A DNA stretch of 47,351 nucleotides, taken from assembly GCF_001544795.2 (NCBI RefSeq), contig NZ_FCOI02000046.1, forward strand, positions 1 through 47,351, in the 5' to 3' direction. The translations under genes and the position numbers were made by a program. Shown piece by piece: positions 1 through 7,118 of this stretch. This DNA is from Caballeronia temeraria. Its GTDB lineage: Bacteria; Pseudomonadota; Gammaproteobacteria; Burkholderiales; Burkholderiaceae. The notes under the pieces are model-generated. The model made no database searches, was not told the DNA's origin, and was given only the letters and a program-made list of their open reading frames with translations. How positions within the stretch are numbered: position 1 is the first letter of the stretch; each line of letters starts with the position of its first letter.

Positions 1-316
1 AAGTAAGGGGTCTAATATCAACGCATCAGGGCACTTCCACGATGACATGAACCCTCGGTACTTCAGCAACCTGTTAAAGCAGGAAACATCCCGTTCGAGC
101 CTCACCTTCGCAGGCTAAAATTAGCTCGTTATAGATCGAAAGCACCTTCGACGCATCCGCGCAATGCGTGAGTGTTTATCGATCCCCGTGCGAGACGGGG
201 ATCAAAAGGGCGCTGTGTGACATTCATGGAGAGAACTGAGCACAGCAAGTCACAACGGACCGCTTCTTGTCGCGACTACCTGCCACGTGCACATGGTCCG
301 AGGAGCTTAGTAGATT
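1..316. other. Host intergenic stretch with a terminator-like hairpin
   Basis: I see no supported gene here. Positions 181-203 form a perfect 9-bp stem (GATCCCCGT / ACGGGGATC) with a 5-nt loop, followed by AAAA and not by a T run on the plus strand. It could be a terminator for a gene left of the window or a mRNA structure. An AGGAG at 300-304 may serve the next ORF. Confidence 0.4.
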
Positions 317-775
317 TTGAAGCGTCTGGATAACTTAGTTAGGCTAAATATTGGGAACGTACCTCATGTGGCTTCGTTCCCCGATTGGGCGTGCATGACG
401 GGGGATTTGCTTTACGCACTGCATTTTGCCAGGGGAGGGCTGCGCTATATTCATGTGCCGCTCAGTCCCACATTGACAGCGAGCATTCGCGAGACGTCTT
501 CCCGTAGCACGTTATCGTTGTATTGGGACGCCGGCGGACGTCTGACGCCCGTCGCGCGGTTCATCGTGTTGTGCTGTCTGGAAGAGGGCGTGCCGGCCGC
601 GGTGCTGAGTCGATACATGTGCGTGTCGCACAGCACCGTACTAAGGCTGCGTAGCAAACGAAGAAACGAGGGCGATGTGCCGGACCGCGCCGACCTGATG
701 AAGATGCTCGAGGACCTGGCCTTCGAGGGAAGCGGAAAAGACAGCGTGCGTCGCACGGCTCCCTGTTGTGTTTGA
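317..775 (+). CDS. Hypothetical protein, possible helix-turn-helix
   Basis: This is a 152-aa reading frame opening with TTG after an AGGAG; the first in-frame ATG is at 395. I do not recognise the family. Residues about 90-120 (EEGVPAAVLSRYMCVSHSTV then a basic LRLRSKRR) have the look of a helix-turn-helix with a basic recognition helix, so a small DNA-binding protein is possible. It is host DNA outside the prophage, convergent with the MFS gene, and ends just before a perfect hairpin at 781-811. The start is uncertain and function is unknown. Confidence 0.5.
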   Translation: MKRLDNLVRLNIGNVPHVASFPDWACMTGDLLYALHFARGGLRYIHVPLSPTLTASIRETSSRSTLSLYWDAGGRLTPVARFIVLCCLEEGVPAAVLSRYMCVSHSTVLRLRSKRRNEGDVPDRADLMKMLEDLAFEGSGKDSVRRTAPCCV

Positions 776-780
776 GTAAG

Positions 781-811
781 CGATGGCCCCGCGCAGTCGG
801 CGGGGCCATCG
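781..811. terminator. Bidirectional hairpin between convergent host genes
   Basis: CGATGGCCCCGC and GCGGGGCCATCG form a perfect 12-bp stem with a 7-nt loop, between the convergent genes ending at 775 and 831. There is no T run on either side, so termination strength is uncertain. Confidence 0.6.
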
Positions 812-830
812 TCCGTTGATTGCGCCGGCG

Positions 831-2051
831 CTATCCCGTCGCGCCCGCTTCCTGCGCGGATCGGGTCATATCGACACCTCTGCGTTCGCGGCTGAAGAAG
901 ATCAGCGCCGCGATCACCACGGCGACGACACCCGCGACGATCGCCATCGCCATGCCGTAGTTGTTGCCGTGCGATGTAGCGAGCGATGCCTGCATCGTCG
1001 CGTTCACGGCCGCGAGCAGATTGCCGAGTTGGTACACGAGTCCCGGAAAGGTCGCGCGAATTTCATCGGGCGAGATTTCGTTGAGATGCACCGGGATCAC
1101 GCCCCACGCGCCTTGCACGGAAATCTGCATGAGGAACGCGCCGGTCGCGAGCATGACCGGCGTCGTCGAAAATGCCCACAGATACAGCACCGGCAGAGCG
1201 ATCAGCGCGGCGATGAAAATTGCCACGCGCCGGCCGATTCTCTCCGACAGCGCCCCAAAAAACAGTCCGCCGACGATCGCGCCGATATTCAGCGTAATCG
1301 TGATGAGCGATACCGTATGCGGATCGAAATGATGCTGCTCGCGCAGGAACGTCGGATAGAGATCCTGCGTGCCGTGCGAGAAGAAGTTGAATGCGGTCAT
1401 GAGCACGATCGCGTAAAGCGAGAGCGTCCAGTTCTGCTTGAGCATGGCGATAAGGCTGGGGCGCGGGCGCTTTTCCATCGCGCGCCATGCGGGCGATTCG
1501 GGCACGTGCGCGCGCACGTACATCACGAGCAGCGCGGGCGCGACGCCGATGAAAAACATCCCGCGCCAGCCGATGAACGGATACAGCACGCCGAACGCGA
1601 TCGACGCAAGCAGATAGCCGCTCGGATAACCCGCCTGCAACAGTCCGGATACGAAGCCGCGTGCTTTGGGCGGGACGGATTCCATCGTCAGCGCAGAGCC
1701 GACGCCCCATTCGCCGCCCATCGCGATGCCGAAGAGAGCGCGCAGAATGAGCAGCGTCGCGAGATTCGGCGAGAGGCCGGACAGCAATTCGAGCAGCGAA
1801 TAGCATGCGATGTTGATCATCAGCGTCGGGCGGCGGCCGAATTTATCGGCGAGACGCCCGAAGATCAACGCGCCTAGAGGCCGCATCGCGAGTGTCAGCG
1901 TGATCGCGAACGCGACGTCCGGGATCTTCGTATTGAATTCAGCGGCGATGTCCTTCAATACGAAGACCATCAGAAAAAAATCGAATGCGTCGAGCGTCCA
2001 GCCCAGATAGGCGGCAATCGTCACGTTTCTCTGTTCGCGTGTCCAGCTCAT
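831..2051 (-). CDS. MFS transporter, carboxylate/sialate-type
   Basis: This 406-aa inner-membrane protein has about 12 hydrophobic segments. It carries the major facilitator loop signature after TM2 (GRLADKFGRRPT) and its repeat in the second half (GALSERIGRRVA). The N-terminal WTLDAFDFFLMVFVL resembles lactate/pyruvate-type and NanT-like proton symporters, so a small organic acid is a plausible substrate. I chose the ATG at 2051 because GGAGAAC sits 9 nt upstream; earlier in-frame ATGs at 2066 and 2096 lack that spacing. It is host DNA, convergent with the ORF at 317-775. The exact substrate cannot be told from sequence alone. Confidence 0.9.
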   Translation of the reverse strand: MSWTREQRNVTIAAYLGWTLDAFDFFLMVFVLKDIAAEFNTKIPDVAFAITLTLAMRPLGALIFGRLADKFGRRPTLMINIACYSLLELLSGLSPNLATLLILRALFGIAMGGEWGVGSALTMESVPPKARGFVSGLLQAGYPSGYLLASIAFGVLYPFIGWRGMFFIGVAPALLVMYVRAHVPESPAWRAMEKRPRPSLIAMLKQNWTLSLYAIVLMTAFNFFSHGTQDLYPTFLREQHHFDPHTVSLITITLNIGAIVGGLFFGALSERIGRRVAIFIAALIALPVLYLWAFSTTPVMLATGAFLMQISVQGAWGVIPVHLNEISPDEIRATFPGLVYQLGNLLAAVNATMQASLATSHGNNYGMAMAIVAGVVAVVIAALIFFSRERRGVDMTRSAQEAGATG

Positions 2052-2263
2052 TGCCGAGTTCTCCATTCGGAATAAATCGATTGGCGAGTGTTGCAATGCG
2101 CATCAGCAATTAACGAACCGGCTGCAGGGCGCGCCAGGCCTGGCGCAGCGGCGCTTTACGCAAACGCGAATCGCAGAATACGGAATCGATTCAATTTCAG
2201 TTCGACGTCAAGGCAATCGAATCCGAAACGAAAGAATGAGGAATGGAAAGCGAAGGGGAAAAA

Positions 2264-2296
2264 CAAAAAACCCCACGGCGATGCGTGGGTTTTTTG
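2264..2296 (-). terminator. Rho-independent terminator, probably of the tRNA-Leu operon
   Basis: On the minus strand a CCCACG/CGTGGG stem is followed by a T run. It lies just left of attL in the direction of tRNA-Leu transcription. Before integration it would have stood about 40-70 nt past the tRNA 3' end, so the prophage has separated a tRNA gene from its terminator. Confidence 0.75.
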
Positions 2297-2337
2297 CATG
2301 CGATGCGCTCGTTGAGCGTCTCGCGAAAGAGGGACCT

Positions 2338-2352
2338 TGGTGCCCAGGAGAG
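2338..2352. repeat. attL core
   Basis: TGGTGCCCAGGAGAG is identical to 47030-47044, the CCA end, acceptor 3' strand and part of the T arm of tRNA-Leu. The match stops on both sides (T versus C before, C versus G after). This is the remnant of the original tRNA 3' end left by site-specific integration. Confidence 0.9.
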
Positions 2353-2410
2353 CAATCAAATAATCGTGAGAGCCTTGTGGGACAAGGGTTTCCGGGCGGT
2401 CCCTGGGGGC

Positions 2411-2445
2411 TTGTGATAACTCCTGCAGGCCCATGTGGTAACCGT
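2411..2445. repeat. Arm-type integrase sites, left end
   Basis: TGTGATAACTCC (2412-2423) and TGTGGTAACCGT (2434-2445) match three copies at 46940-46975 in the same orientation. Short direct repeats flanking the att core inside both prophage ends are typical of the arm sites bound by the N-terminal domain of tyrosine integrases. Confidence 0.7.
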
Positions 2446-2466
2446 GAAAACCCACCAGCTTCGAGC

Positions 2467-2811
2467 TTACTTCAAGAATGAGAACTTCTCAATCATCTCG
2501 TCGGCAAGCTGGTTCGCGGCCTTGTCCAAAAATACCTGCATGGACTTCATACCGCCCACGTTGTCTACGATCCACTTCACCTTGAGATACAACTCCGGTT
2601 CCATCTTGAAGTTGTATCCCATTCGAGGCTGGTGCTGAACTATTTCTGGGTTCTCCCATGGGAACCGCGCCTTCCGCATGGCTTCTTCCCGGGCCAGTTC
2701 CTGTAGGCGGGCGATCTCTGCCTGTGCTGCCTTCAGTTGTTCCTCGACACTCATTACCGCCTTATCTGCGCCCGACTTGTCCGCTGCATTCTTGCCTGCT
2801 GCTGCGTTCAT
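2467..2811 (-). CDS. Coiled-coil plus ribbon-helix-helix-like protein, candidate regulator
   Basis: This is a 114-aa protein. Residues 1-50 are charged and probably coiled coil (MSVEEQLKAAQAEIARLQEL). Residues about 65-112 read as a short strand followed by two helices (GYNFKMEPELYLKVKWIV, then KSMQVFLDKAANQLADEMIE), the order expected of a MetJ/Arc-type ribbon-helix-helix domain. The start at 2811 has GAGGA upstream and follows a strong sigma70-like promoter at 2846-2874 with overlapping TGTACA half-sites. It is the outermost gene at attL and is transcribed apart from the early region. I infer a lysogeny regulator that may control itself. The fold is read by eye and the role is unproven. Confidence 0.65.
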   Translation of the reverse strand: MNAAAGKNAADKSGADKAVMSVEEQLKAAQAEIARLQELAREEAMRKARFPWENPEIVQHQPRMGYNFKMEPELYLKVKWIVDNVGGMKSMQVFLDKAANQLADEMIEKFSFLK

Positions 2812-3073
2812 TTTGATCGTCCTCGTTTGTATGTGCAGTGGTTGTACTGTACAGCCTGACACACTGCGTTGCAACCCCGACCACTTCTTCCAGTGTGGCG
2901 CATCTCACACAGAGACCGAACTCTTCCCAGGCTTGGTCCCATGTGCTAAATGAACAGACGATTCTGCCGTCGAGCATCAGGTGATTCGAGAACGACTCAG
3001 GGTCCTCGGAGGTCTCCTCGGCAACCAAGGAAACGGTCGTATTATCAGACAAATAGGCAGAGATCAGGCGCAT
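2762..3073 (-). CDS. Possible small protein of unknown function
   Basis: The reading frame gives 103 aa from the ATG at 3073, or 115 aa from a TTG at 3109. I do not recognise it. The first 75 residues have ordinary protein composition (MRLISAYLSDNTTVSLVAEE); the tail is polar and overlaps the next gene by 50 nt. A sigma70-like promoter (TTGTAA, 17 bp, TACATT) ends about 50 nt upstream. No good ribosome-binding site precedes either start, and the promoter of the downstream gene lies inside it. It may be real, but support is modest. Confidence 0.4.
   Translation of the reverse strand: MRLISAYLSDNTTVSLVAEETSEDPESFSNHLMLDGRIVCSFSTWDQAWEEFGLCVRCATLEEVVGVATQCVRLYSTTTAHTNEDDQNERSSRQECSGQVGRR
2842..2874 (-). 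promoter_or_regulatory. Sigma70-like promoter with overlapping operator, RHH-like gene
   Basis: On the minus strand, -35 TTGCAA (2869-2874), a 17-bp spacer and -10 TACAGT (2846-2851). TTGTAC (2842-2847) and the palindrome CTGTACAG (2847-2854) cover the -10. The same -35/-10 design recurs at 4152-4180. The site lies inside the upstream small ORF. Confidence 0.65.
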
Positions 3074-3129
3074 GTTTTTGAGGTCAAGGTTCGTTACAAC
3101 TTGTTGCAAACGGTTGCGAGGCGGATATG

Positions 3130-3194
3130 AATGTAGCAGTCGCAGGGAAGGTTTACAAGTAGGACGAATGTTGCTTTTCGGTTACAAGTAAACC
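3130..3194 (-). promoter_or_regulatory. Putative promoter and repeated element behind the left recombinase
   Basis: On the minus strand, -35 TTGTAA (3153-3158), 17 bp, -10 TACATT (3130-3135). The -35 lies in one of two near copies of GTTTACAAGTA / GTTACAAGTA (3151-3161, 3181-3190). GGTTTAC (3150-3156) and GTAAACC (3188-3194) are inverted. The element could be a regulator site or a weak processing hairpin after the recombinase stop. Confidence 0.45.
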
Positions 3195-3213
3195 CTACCT
3201 GTCGAACTTACGT

Positions 3214-4032
3214 CTATCGGACTGCTGAAAGCAAATCGTCATCTGAGACGTGGGCGTATCGCATGGTCGTTTGAATTTTGCGGTGCCCGAGGAGCTTCTG
3301 GACGATGGCCAGGTTGCTCGTCTTGGAGAGGGTGCGGGTTGCTGCCGTGTGGCGCAGTGCGTGGAGAACGAAGTCCGAGTCGTCCTCGAGGCCCATGGCC
3401 GTCCTCAGCTTCGCCCATACTGCCGTCAGTTGCAGCACGGTGACCCGGGGGATCCCACGCTCCTCAATGATCGCTTTGGCGCGGACGGAGAGGGGCACCG
3501 AGCGGGCGACCTTGGTCTTGTTAACCCACAGGCGGATCCAGTCTCCGTTGACGTCCTTGGCCTGCAGCTTCAGAAGCTCTCCACGGCGCAGACCGGTGTC
3601 CAGGAGGATCCGGAGGAAGTCAGTGACCGCAGCCTCGCCCCAGGACTCCAGGTGCCCGAACATCTCGATTTCTTCCGCCTCTGTCAACCAACGGACGCGT
3701 CCTTCCGTTTCTTCCTTCCATTCGAACTTCGGCATCCGGGAGATCCACTCACGCTCGTAGCCGTACTTGAGCATCAGGTGGATGTTGGCCAGCTTGCGGT
3801 TGATCGTGGAGTCAGCGACCTCGCCACGGAGTGCGTCGATGAAGTCGTCAATGGTCGTCGTCTTGACCTCCTCGAGCGCCAGGTTCCCCACGGTCTCGAT
3901 GAACTGCTCGACGTTGCGGTACGCCTGCATCTCGTACGACTTGCCGCGCCACTTGGCCTTGGCGACGATGCGAAGGAGTTCGTGGAGGTTCTTGGGTTTC
4001 GTGGGGGCTTGCTGGGGCTTGGTGGTCTTCAT
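3214..4032 (-). CDS. Tyrosine recombinase, second copy at the left end
   Basis: This 272-aa protein has an N-terminal SAM-like core-binding domain (about 20-115) and a C-terminal catalytic domain. The active-site set is visible: Arg in TGLRRGELLKL, a beta-hairpin Lys in NKTKVARSVPLS, HALRHTAATR for HxxR, then LGHRKIQTTMRYAH with His and the Tyr nucleophile. I chose the ATG at 4032 because GGAG sits 7 nt upstream; the frame extends to 4062 without a site. It is shorter than the integrase at the other end and lacks an obvious arm-binding domain. It may act as a resolvase, an excision aid or a second integrase. Its own promoter holds a TTGTACAA operator. Confidence 0.9.
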   Translation of the reverse strand: MKTTKPQQAPTKPKNLHELLRIVAKAKWRGKSYEMQAYRNVEQFIETVGNLALEEVKTTTIDDFIDALRGEVADSTINRKLANIHLMLKYGYEREWISRMPKFEWKEETEGRVRWLTEAEEIEMFGHLESWGEAAVTDFLRILLDTGLRRGELLKLQAKDVNGDWIRLWVNKTKVARSVPLSVRAKAIIEERGIPRVTVLQLTAVWAKLRTAMGLEDDSDFVLHALRHTAATRTLSKTSNLAIVQKLLGHRKIQTTMRYAHVSDDDLLSAVR

Positions 4033-4151
4033 CTTGTTCTCCGTTATGTCTGAAGTATCCAAGGGAACTGAGACATTTTGTGTCCGCTTCTGTGCCTGCT
4101 CCGTGGGCTACCACGCACTGTCCGACACGGGGCGCAATCGCGATGGGTGTT

Positions 4152-4180
4152 ACTGTATCAGCTTGTACAACACGATGCAA
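4152..4180 (-). promoter_or_regulatory. Promoter of the left recombinase with TTGTACAA in the spacer
   Basis: On the minus strand, -35 TTGCAT (4175-4180), a 17-bp spacer, -10 TACAGT (4152-4157). The octamer TTGTACAA sits in the spacer at 4163-4170, where a bound repressor would block RNA polymerase. Confidence 0.7.
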
Positions 4181-4190
4181 CGTGTATGAC

Positions 4191-4219
4191 GAAAAAATTC
4201 CCCCGACCGAAGTCAGGGG
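4191..4219 (-). terminator. Terminator closing the early operon
   Basis: On the minus strand, CCCC-GAC, a TTCG loop and GTC-GGGG (one bulged base) are followed by a run of six T. It separates the early block, ending at 4231, from the lysogeny module with its own promoter at 4152-4180. Confidence 0.85.
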
Positions 4220-4230
4220 AAATACTTACA

Positions 4231-4311
4231 TCAGCCAAAGATGGCCCAGAGGAGGAGGCCACACTGGAAGCCGGTATTGAAGCCCAGCAAGACGTAGTCG
4301 ATTGCGCTCAT
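4231..4311 (-). CDS. 26-residue hydrophobic peptide
   Basis: The ORF reads MSAIDYVLLGFNTGFQCGLL and six more residues, with a single membrane-type segment. Its ATG overlaps the TGA of the preceding envelope protein (ATGA), so translation is probably coupled. It is the last gene before the early terminator. A membrane role such as interference with the envelope or with superinfection is conceivable, but nothing specific is recognisable. Confidence 0.55.
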   Translation of the reverse strand: MSAIDYVLLGFNTGFQCGLLLWAIFG

Positions 4312-4805
4312 TCGTACACCACCGCGTCGACGCCATAGTCCACCACGTCATACCCGTAGTACCCGCCAACGACCACCGGAGCGGCCCACCAGCAGAACGG
4401 ATCCCAGACCCAGATGCCCGAGCCGAGGATGACGATCAAGAGCAGCAGCAGGAAGACGTAGAGGATCGCCTCGCCGGTGCCGTAGCTCGAGGCCACCACG
4501 GCCCCCTGGTCCGCATAGACGGGAGCAGGGGCCACGATGGGAGCCGCAACGATCACCGGAGGTCGCGCAACGATCACAGGGCGCGGGGTGTAGATGGGCA
4601 CCACGGGCCGCGCAACGATCACCGGACGGGGCGCGATGTAGACCGGGCGCGGAGCCGCGTAGACCCGAGGGGCCACGTAGACACGCGAGACGACCATCAC
4701 AGCGTGGGCCGGGGACGCACTGAACGCGAACAGGCCGATGAAGGTGATGATGGCCAGGAAGCCCAACATCAGGGCGGTGTATGGCTTGTGTAGCTTGTAG
4801 TTCAT
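4308..4805 (-). CDS. Secreted or membrane protein with Pro-Val-Arg repeats
   Basis: The 165-aa protein starts at an ATG with AAGGA upstream. Residues 1-35 form a signal peptide ending in SASPAHA, a good AxA-type cleavage site. Residues 36-95 are a repetitive segment built on (A/Y)PRPVIVARP-like units. Residues about 112-135 form a strong membrane segment (AILYVFLLLLLIVILGSGIW), followed by a Tyr/Val/Gly-rich tail. The early-operon position and envelope targeting suggest a role at the host surface, such as superinfection exclusion, but this is inference. I do not recognise the family. It overlaps the next small peptide by 4 nt. Confidence 0.75.
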   Translation of the reverse strand: MNYKLHKPYTALMLGFLAIITFIGLFAFSASPAHAVMVVSRVYVAPRVYAAPRPVYIAPRPVIVARPVVPIYTPRPVIVARPPVIVAAPIVAPAPVYADQGAVVASSYGTGEAILYVFLLLLLIVILGSGIWVWDPFCWWAAPVVVGGYYGYDVVDYGVDAVVYE

Positions 4806-5011
4806 GCGAAAGTCCTTGTGTTGAGTTTTGTCACCCAGAAGCCATCGGCGTTCGTCGCCATGCCCTGGGCCATCATTTGCATCGGTGTGAGGCAGCGGCG
4901 CGGGTTCTCTTCGTTCCCGAAGTCCCCACGGCGATGCTTCTCGAAAGCGGCAGTCGAGTTGAAAAGCTCGCTGCAGCAAGGGCACTGGTTGCGGTCTCCG
5001 GTCAGTTTCAT
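4802..5011 (-). CDS. Small zinc-finger-like phage protein
   Basis: This 69-aa protein has CPCC near residue 10 and a following FEKHRRGDFG and RRC, giving a CxxC...H...C pattern that could bind zinc. Similar short proteins with a Cys pair, a KHR segment and a C-terminal G-W motif (GFWVTKL) are common in phage early regions, with unknown function. Start and stop both overlap neighbours by 4 nt (ATGA). Confidence 0.75.
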   Translation of the reverse strand: MKLTGDRNQCPCCSELFNSTAAFEKHRRGDFGNEENPRRCLTPMQMMAQGMATNADGFWVTKLNTRTFA

Positions 5012-5208
5012 GCGTCGCCTATATAGAGGGTGCCTGGGACCACCTCGGTCCCCGCGATGTGCTCGACGTTCCCTTCGTACTGGTCCAGGTCCATGTCGCG
5101 CCACTCGGTCCCGTTGTAGTAGCTACCGGAGTACTGGCACGCCACGGATACCTCGGTGTCCTCGGGGAGCGTCTCGAGGTACTCCTTGAGTTGCTTGACG
5201 GTTGTCAT
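5008..5208 (-). CDS. Hypothetical small acidic protein
   Basis: This 66-aa protein opens with MTTVKQLKEYLETLPEDTEV, a pattern seen in many small phage proteins, and ends in a short strand-rich part with Tyr pairs (SGSYYNGTEW). It overlaps both neighbours by 4 nt. Function is unknown. Confidence 0.75.
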   Translation of the reverse strand: MTTVKQLKEYLETLPEDTEVSVACQYSGSYYNGTEWRDMDLDQYEGNVEHIAGTEVVPGTLYIGDA

Positions 5209-5387
5209 GAACCCATCCTGTCGGGGTTGGTGCGCCAGGAGTCCAGGTTGGCCTGGTGCTCGAGGTACGCGATCTTTCGTTGCATGGCCTTGTAGGTGGA
5301 CAAGGGGATCGTGATCGTCTCCAACGTGCTCTCACGATCCCTCTTGAACCCCGTAGGCCCGAAGGTGTACGGAGAGAGGTCGTTCAT
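5205..5387 (-). CDS. Hypothetical small protein
   Basis: The 60-aa protein starts MNDLSPYTFGPTGFKRDR. Its C-terminal half is helical (PLSTYKAMQRKIAYLEHQAN), so a short coiled coil is possible. The ATG at 5387 overlaps the stop of the upstream gene. I do not recognise it. Confidence 0.7.
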   Translation of the reverse strand: MNDLSPYTFGPTGFKRDRESTLETITIPLSTYKAMQRKIAYLEHQANLDSWRTNPDRMGS

Positions 5388-5560
5388 TCGTGGGTCACCG
5401 TGGCGCACTCGAGTGCAGCGAAAGGGAAGAAGTGGGTCACCTTGCGGTCCTCCGCGAAAACCGAGAGGATGGTGTCGCCAAAGGTCCACGCCCATTCACG
5501 GGAGTCGAAGCGATACCGCGAGTTGTTGAGCGTGCTGATGGAGAGGTAGGTGGTCTTCAC
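5384..5560 (-). CDS. Hypothetical small protein, GTG start
   Basis: The 58-aa protein begins VKTTYLSISTLNNSRYRF. The GTG at 5560 overlaps the upstream TGA (GTGA), which decides the start; the open frame continues further upstream without one. It looks strand-rich with several aromatics. Function is unknown. Confidence 0.65.
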   Translation of the reverse strand: MKTTYLSISTLNNSRYRFDSREWAWTFGDTILSVFAEDRKVTHFFPFAALECATVTHE

Positions 5561-5769
5561 TCGACGATCTCCAGCTTGACCTTGACGACCTTCCAGCCCT
5601 TGGCGCTGCCCATGCGGTTCTTCGCCTTGGCTTCGCTGCGGAGGAGGTGAGGTGCGCTCGAGGTTCCCGAGGGGCCTCCCATGAAAGTGCCATGCGGCGG
5701 TTCCCACTGGCTCTCGGGGGCCACGGTGCGGACCACGGCCCAATAGAACTCCTGATTTTCCAGCTTCAT
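5557..5769 (-). CDS. Hypothetical small protein
   Basis: The 70-aa protein starts MKLENQEFYWAVVRTVAPES and ends with a basic stretch and KVVKVKLEIVE. It overlaps both neighbours by 4 nt, so it is part of the coupled early cassette. I do not recognise the family. Confidence 0.7.
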   Translation of the reverse strand: MKLENQEFYWAVVRTVAPESQWEPPHGTFMGGPSGTSSAPHLLRSEAKAKNRMGSAKGWKVVKVKLEIVE

Positions 5770-5918
5770 ACAGCGGACTCCCCGTAGATCTCGCGGGCCT
5801 CGTCGTAGCCTTCCCAGTTGTCAACGCCTGCGGCCTCAAGGGCCTCGAGGAACTGCTTTGCTTCCAGAAGCTCCTCGTACTCCTCGATAAGGATGGTGAT
5901 TGTTTGTGGCTCGATCAC
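5766..5918 (-). CDS. Hypothetical small acidic helical protein, GTG start
   Basis: The 50-aa protein starts VIEPQTITILIEEYEELLEA and is mostly acidic helix. The GTG at 5918 overlaps the TGA of the previous gene (GTGA). Function is unknown. Confidence 0.65.
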   Translation of the reverse strand: MIEPQTITILIEEYEELLEAKQFLEALEAAGVDNWEGYDEAREIYGESAV

Positions 5919-6082
5919 TGTGGGCACTCCTTGAAGAACTTGTCGAAGAAGTCCGCAGGGACCCACGACTCATGATTGTTGTAACCCGGCATTACCACGC
6001 GGTAGCCGGGGATGTTGTTGCGAGCTTCGGGTGTCGCTTGGCAGAAGTAGCCGCCGTAGTACGTCTTGGTGCTGATGGTCAT
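5915..6082 (-). CDS. Hypothetical 55-residue protein
   Basis: The ORF starts MTISTKTYYGGYFCQATPEA and ends FFKECPQ. It overlaps the genes on both sides by 4 nt (ATGA and GTGA), which is the best evidence that it is translated. The mid part (GYRVVMPGYNNHESWVPADF) looks like a small folded domain. I do not recognise it. Confidence 0.65.
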   Translation of the reverse strand: MTISTKTYYGGYFCQATPEARNNIPGYRVVMPGYNNHESWVPADFFDKFFKECPQ

Positions 6083-6321
6083 GCCAGGGCGATCCTCGGG
6101 AGTTCGACGATGCAGTCGATTGCTGCCAGGAGGTCCGGGAAGACCGCGTCGATGTCTCGGTCGATCTCGTCCGTCTGCTCAGGCGTGAGCGCGTCGAGGT
6201 CCTTGTTGAACTGCTCGAAGGCTTCGGTCTCGAGCGCTGTCGGTTCGCGGCGGTCTTGCTGGATGGCTCGCATCAGCGCCGTCAGTACGATGGCCTTCAG
6301 CATCAGCTTGTTGATGTTCAT
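6079..6321 (-). CDS. Hypothetical small acidic protein
   Basis: The 80-aa protein has a hydrophobic first helix (NINKLMLKAIVLTALMRAI) and an acidic helical remainder rich in Asp and Glu. The first helix could be a membrane or dimer element. It ends with a 4-nt overlap. Function is unknown. Confidence 0.7.
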   Translation of the reverse strand: MNINKLMLKAIVLTALMRAIQQDRREPTALETEAFEQFNKDLDALTPEQTDEIDRDIDAVFPDLLAAIDCIVELPRIALA

Positions 6322-6342
6322 TTACTCTCTCGCTTCAGCCGC

Positions 6343-6528
6343 TCACTGCGGCATATAGATGGTGTTGCGGGTCTCGATGCGGCCCGTGGCCTTGTCGAAC
6401 TTCTCGATGCCCGACGTCATGACGATCTTTCCGTTCAGGCGTTCATTCGGATGGTCGACGGGTATCAGGAACGCCTTGCCGTGGCCTGTGCCTTGAAGGT
6501 CGGTGTACTTCACGATTGGTTTGCTCAC
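6343..6528 (-). CDS. Hypothetical small protein
   Basis: The 61-aa protein starts MSKPIVKYTDLQGTGHGKAF and looks like a small beta domain (GKAFLIPVDHPNERLNGKIV). It overlaps the diphosphohydrolase-like gene by 4 nt. Similar short proteins sit beside nucleotide-metabolism genes in phages. No function is assigned. Confidence 0.7.
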   Translation of the reverse strand: MSKPIVKYTDLQGTGHGKAFLIPVDHPNERLNGKIVMTSGIEKFDKATGRIETRNTIYMPQ

Positions 6529-7118
6529 AGCTTCACCGGGTAGAGTTGGTTCAGGTGCTCGATGGTCGCCTCGACTTCCTTGAGGGCCTCTGCGGTCGCT
6601 TGCTTGTAGCTGACCGGTGCTTGGTTGACGCGGGAGACCTCCGAACCAGTGACCGGGCGGTTGTCGACCAGCATCCCCGTGGCCTCCGTGGTCATCAGGA
6701 TCGTGCAGCAGGCCTTGACGGCCCCGAGGTGATGCACCAGTTCCTTGGGGTCCACGCGCTCACCCGAAGCCCACGCCTTGACGTGCCGTAGGATCGCTCC
6801 CACGTAAGTCATGGCCTCGACTTCTGTCTGGATGTAGTTGTTCTCGCCATACTTGCGCTTGCCTGCGTGCAGGGCCGCGCTTTCGTGCAGTTCAGCTATC
6901 TGGTGGATCAGGTGGACCGGCGGCTTCTTGTCCCCGTAGAGTTGCTTGGGGTTCGTGGGCTTGGCCTTCTCGAGAGCGGCTTCGATAGCCGGATGGCCCT
7001 GCAGGTGCGGTTGATCGTAGCTCGGGTCCGGGTTGTTCGCCTGGTTACCTGGGTAGTAAGAGTTCATGTGAAGCGCCCCCGCGATGCCGAAGGGGTTGCA
7101 GTTTATTGTGGGGTCCAT
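6525..7118 (-). CDS. dATP/dGTP diphosphohydrolase-like protein (DUF5664 type)
   Basis: This 197-aa protein has the pattern seen in phage dATP/dGTP diphosphohydrolase N-terminal domains: GKRKYGENNYIQTEVEAMTY, then a helix with RHVKAWASGERVDPKELVHH and a following CC. In this family the domain is thought to bind nucleotides and adjust the dNTP pool, though many members are not tested. The ATG at 7118 has AAGGAGG upstream and overlaps the exonuclease by 16 nt. The N-terminal 70 residues are Asn/Pro-rich and may be disordered. Enzyme activity is inferred from family likeness only. Confidence 0.7.
   Translation of the reverse strand: MDPTINCNPFGIAGALHMNSYYPGNQANNPDPSYDQPHLQGHPAIEAALEKAKPTNPKQLYGDKKPPVHLIHQIAELHESAALHAGKRKYGENNYIQTEVEAMTYVGAILRHVKAWASGERVDPKELVHHLGAVKACCTILMTTEATGMLVDNRPVTGSEVSRVNQAPVSYKQATAEALKEVEATIEHLNQLYPVKL

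Noticed and set aside
783..1877. 364-aa plus-strand frame opposite the MFS gene
   Set aside because: Arg/His/Asp-rich antisense shadow of a well-supported transporter.
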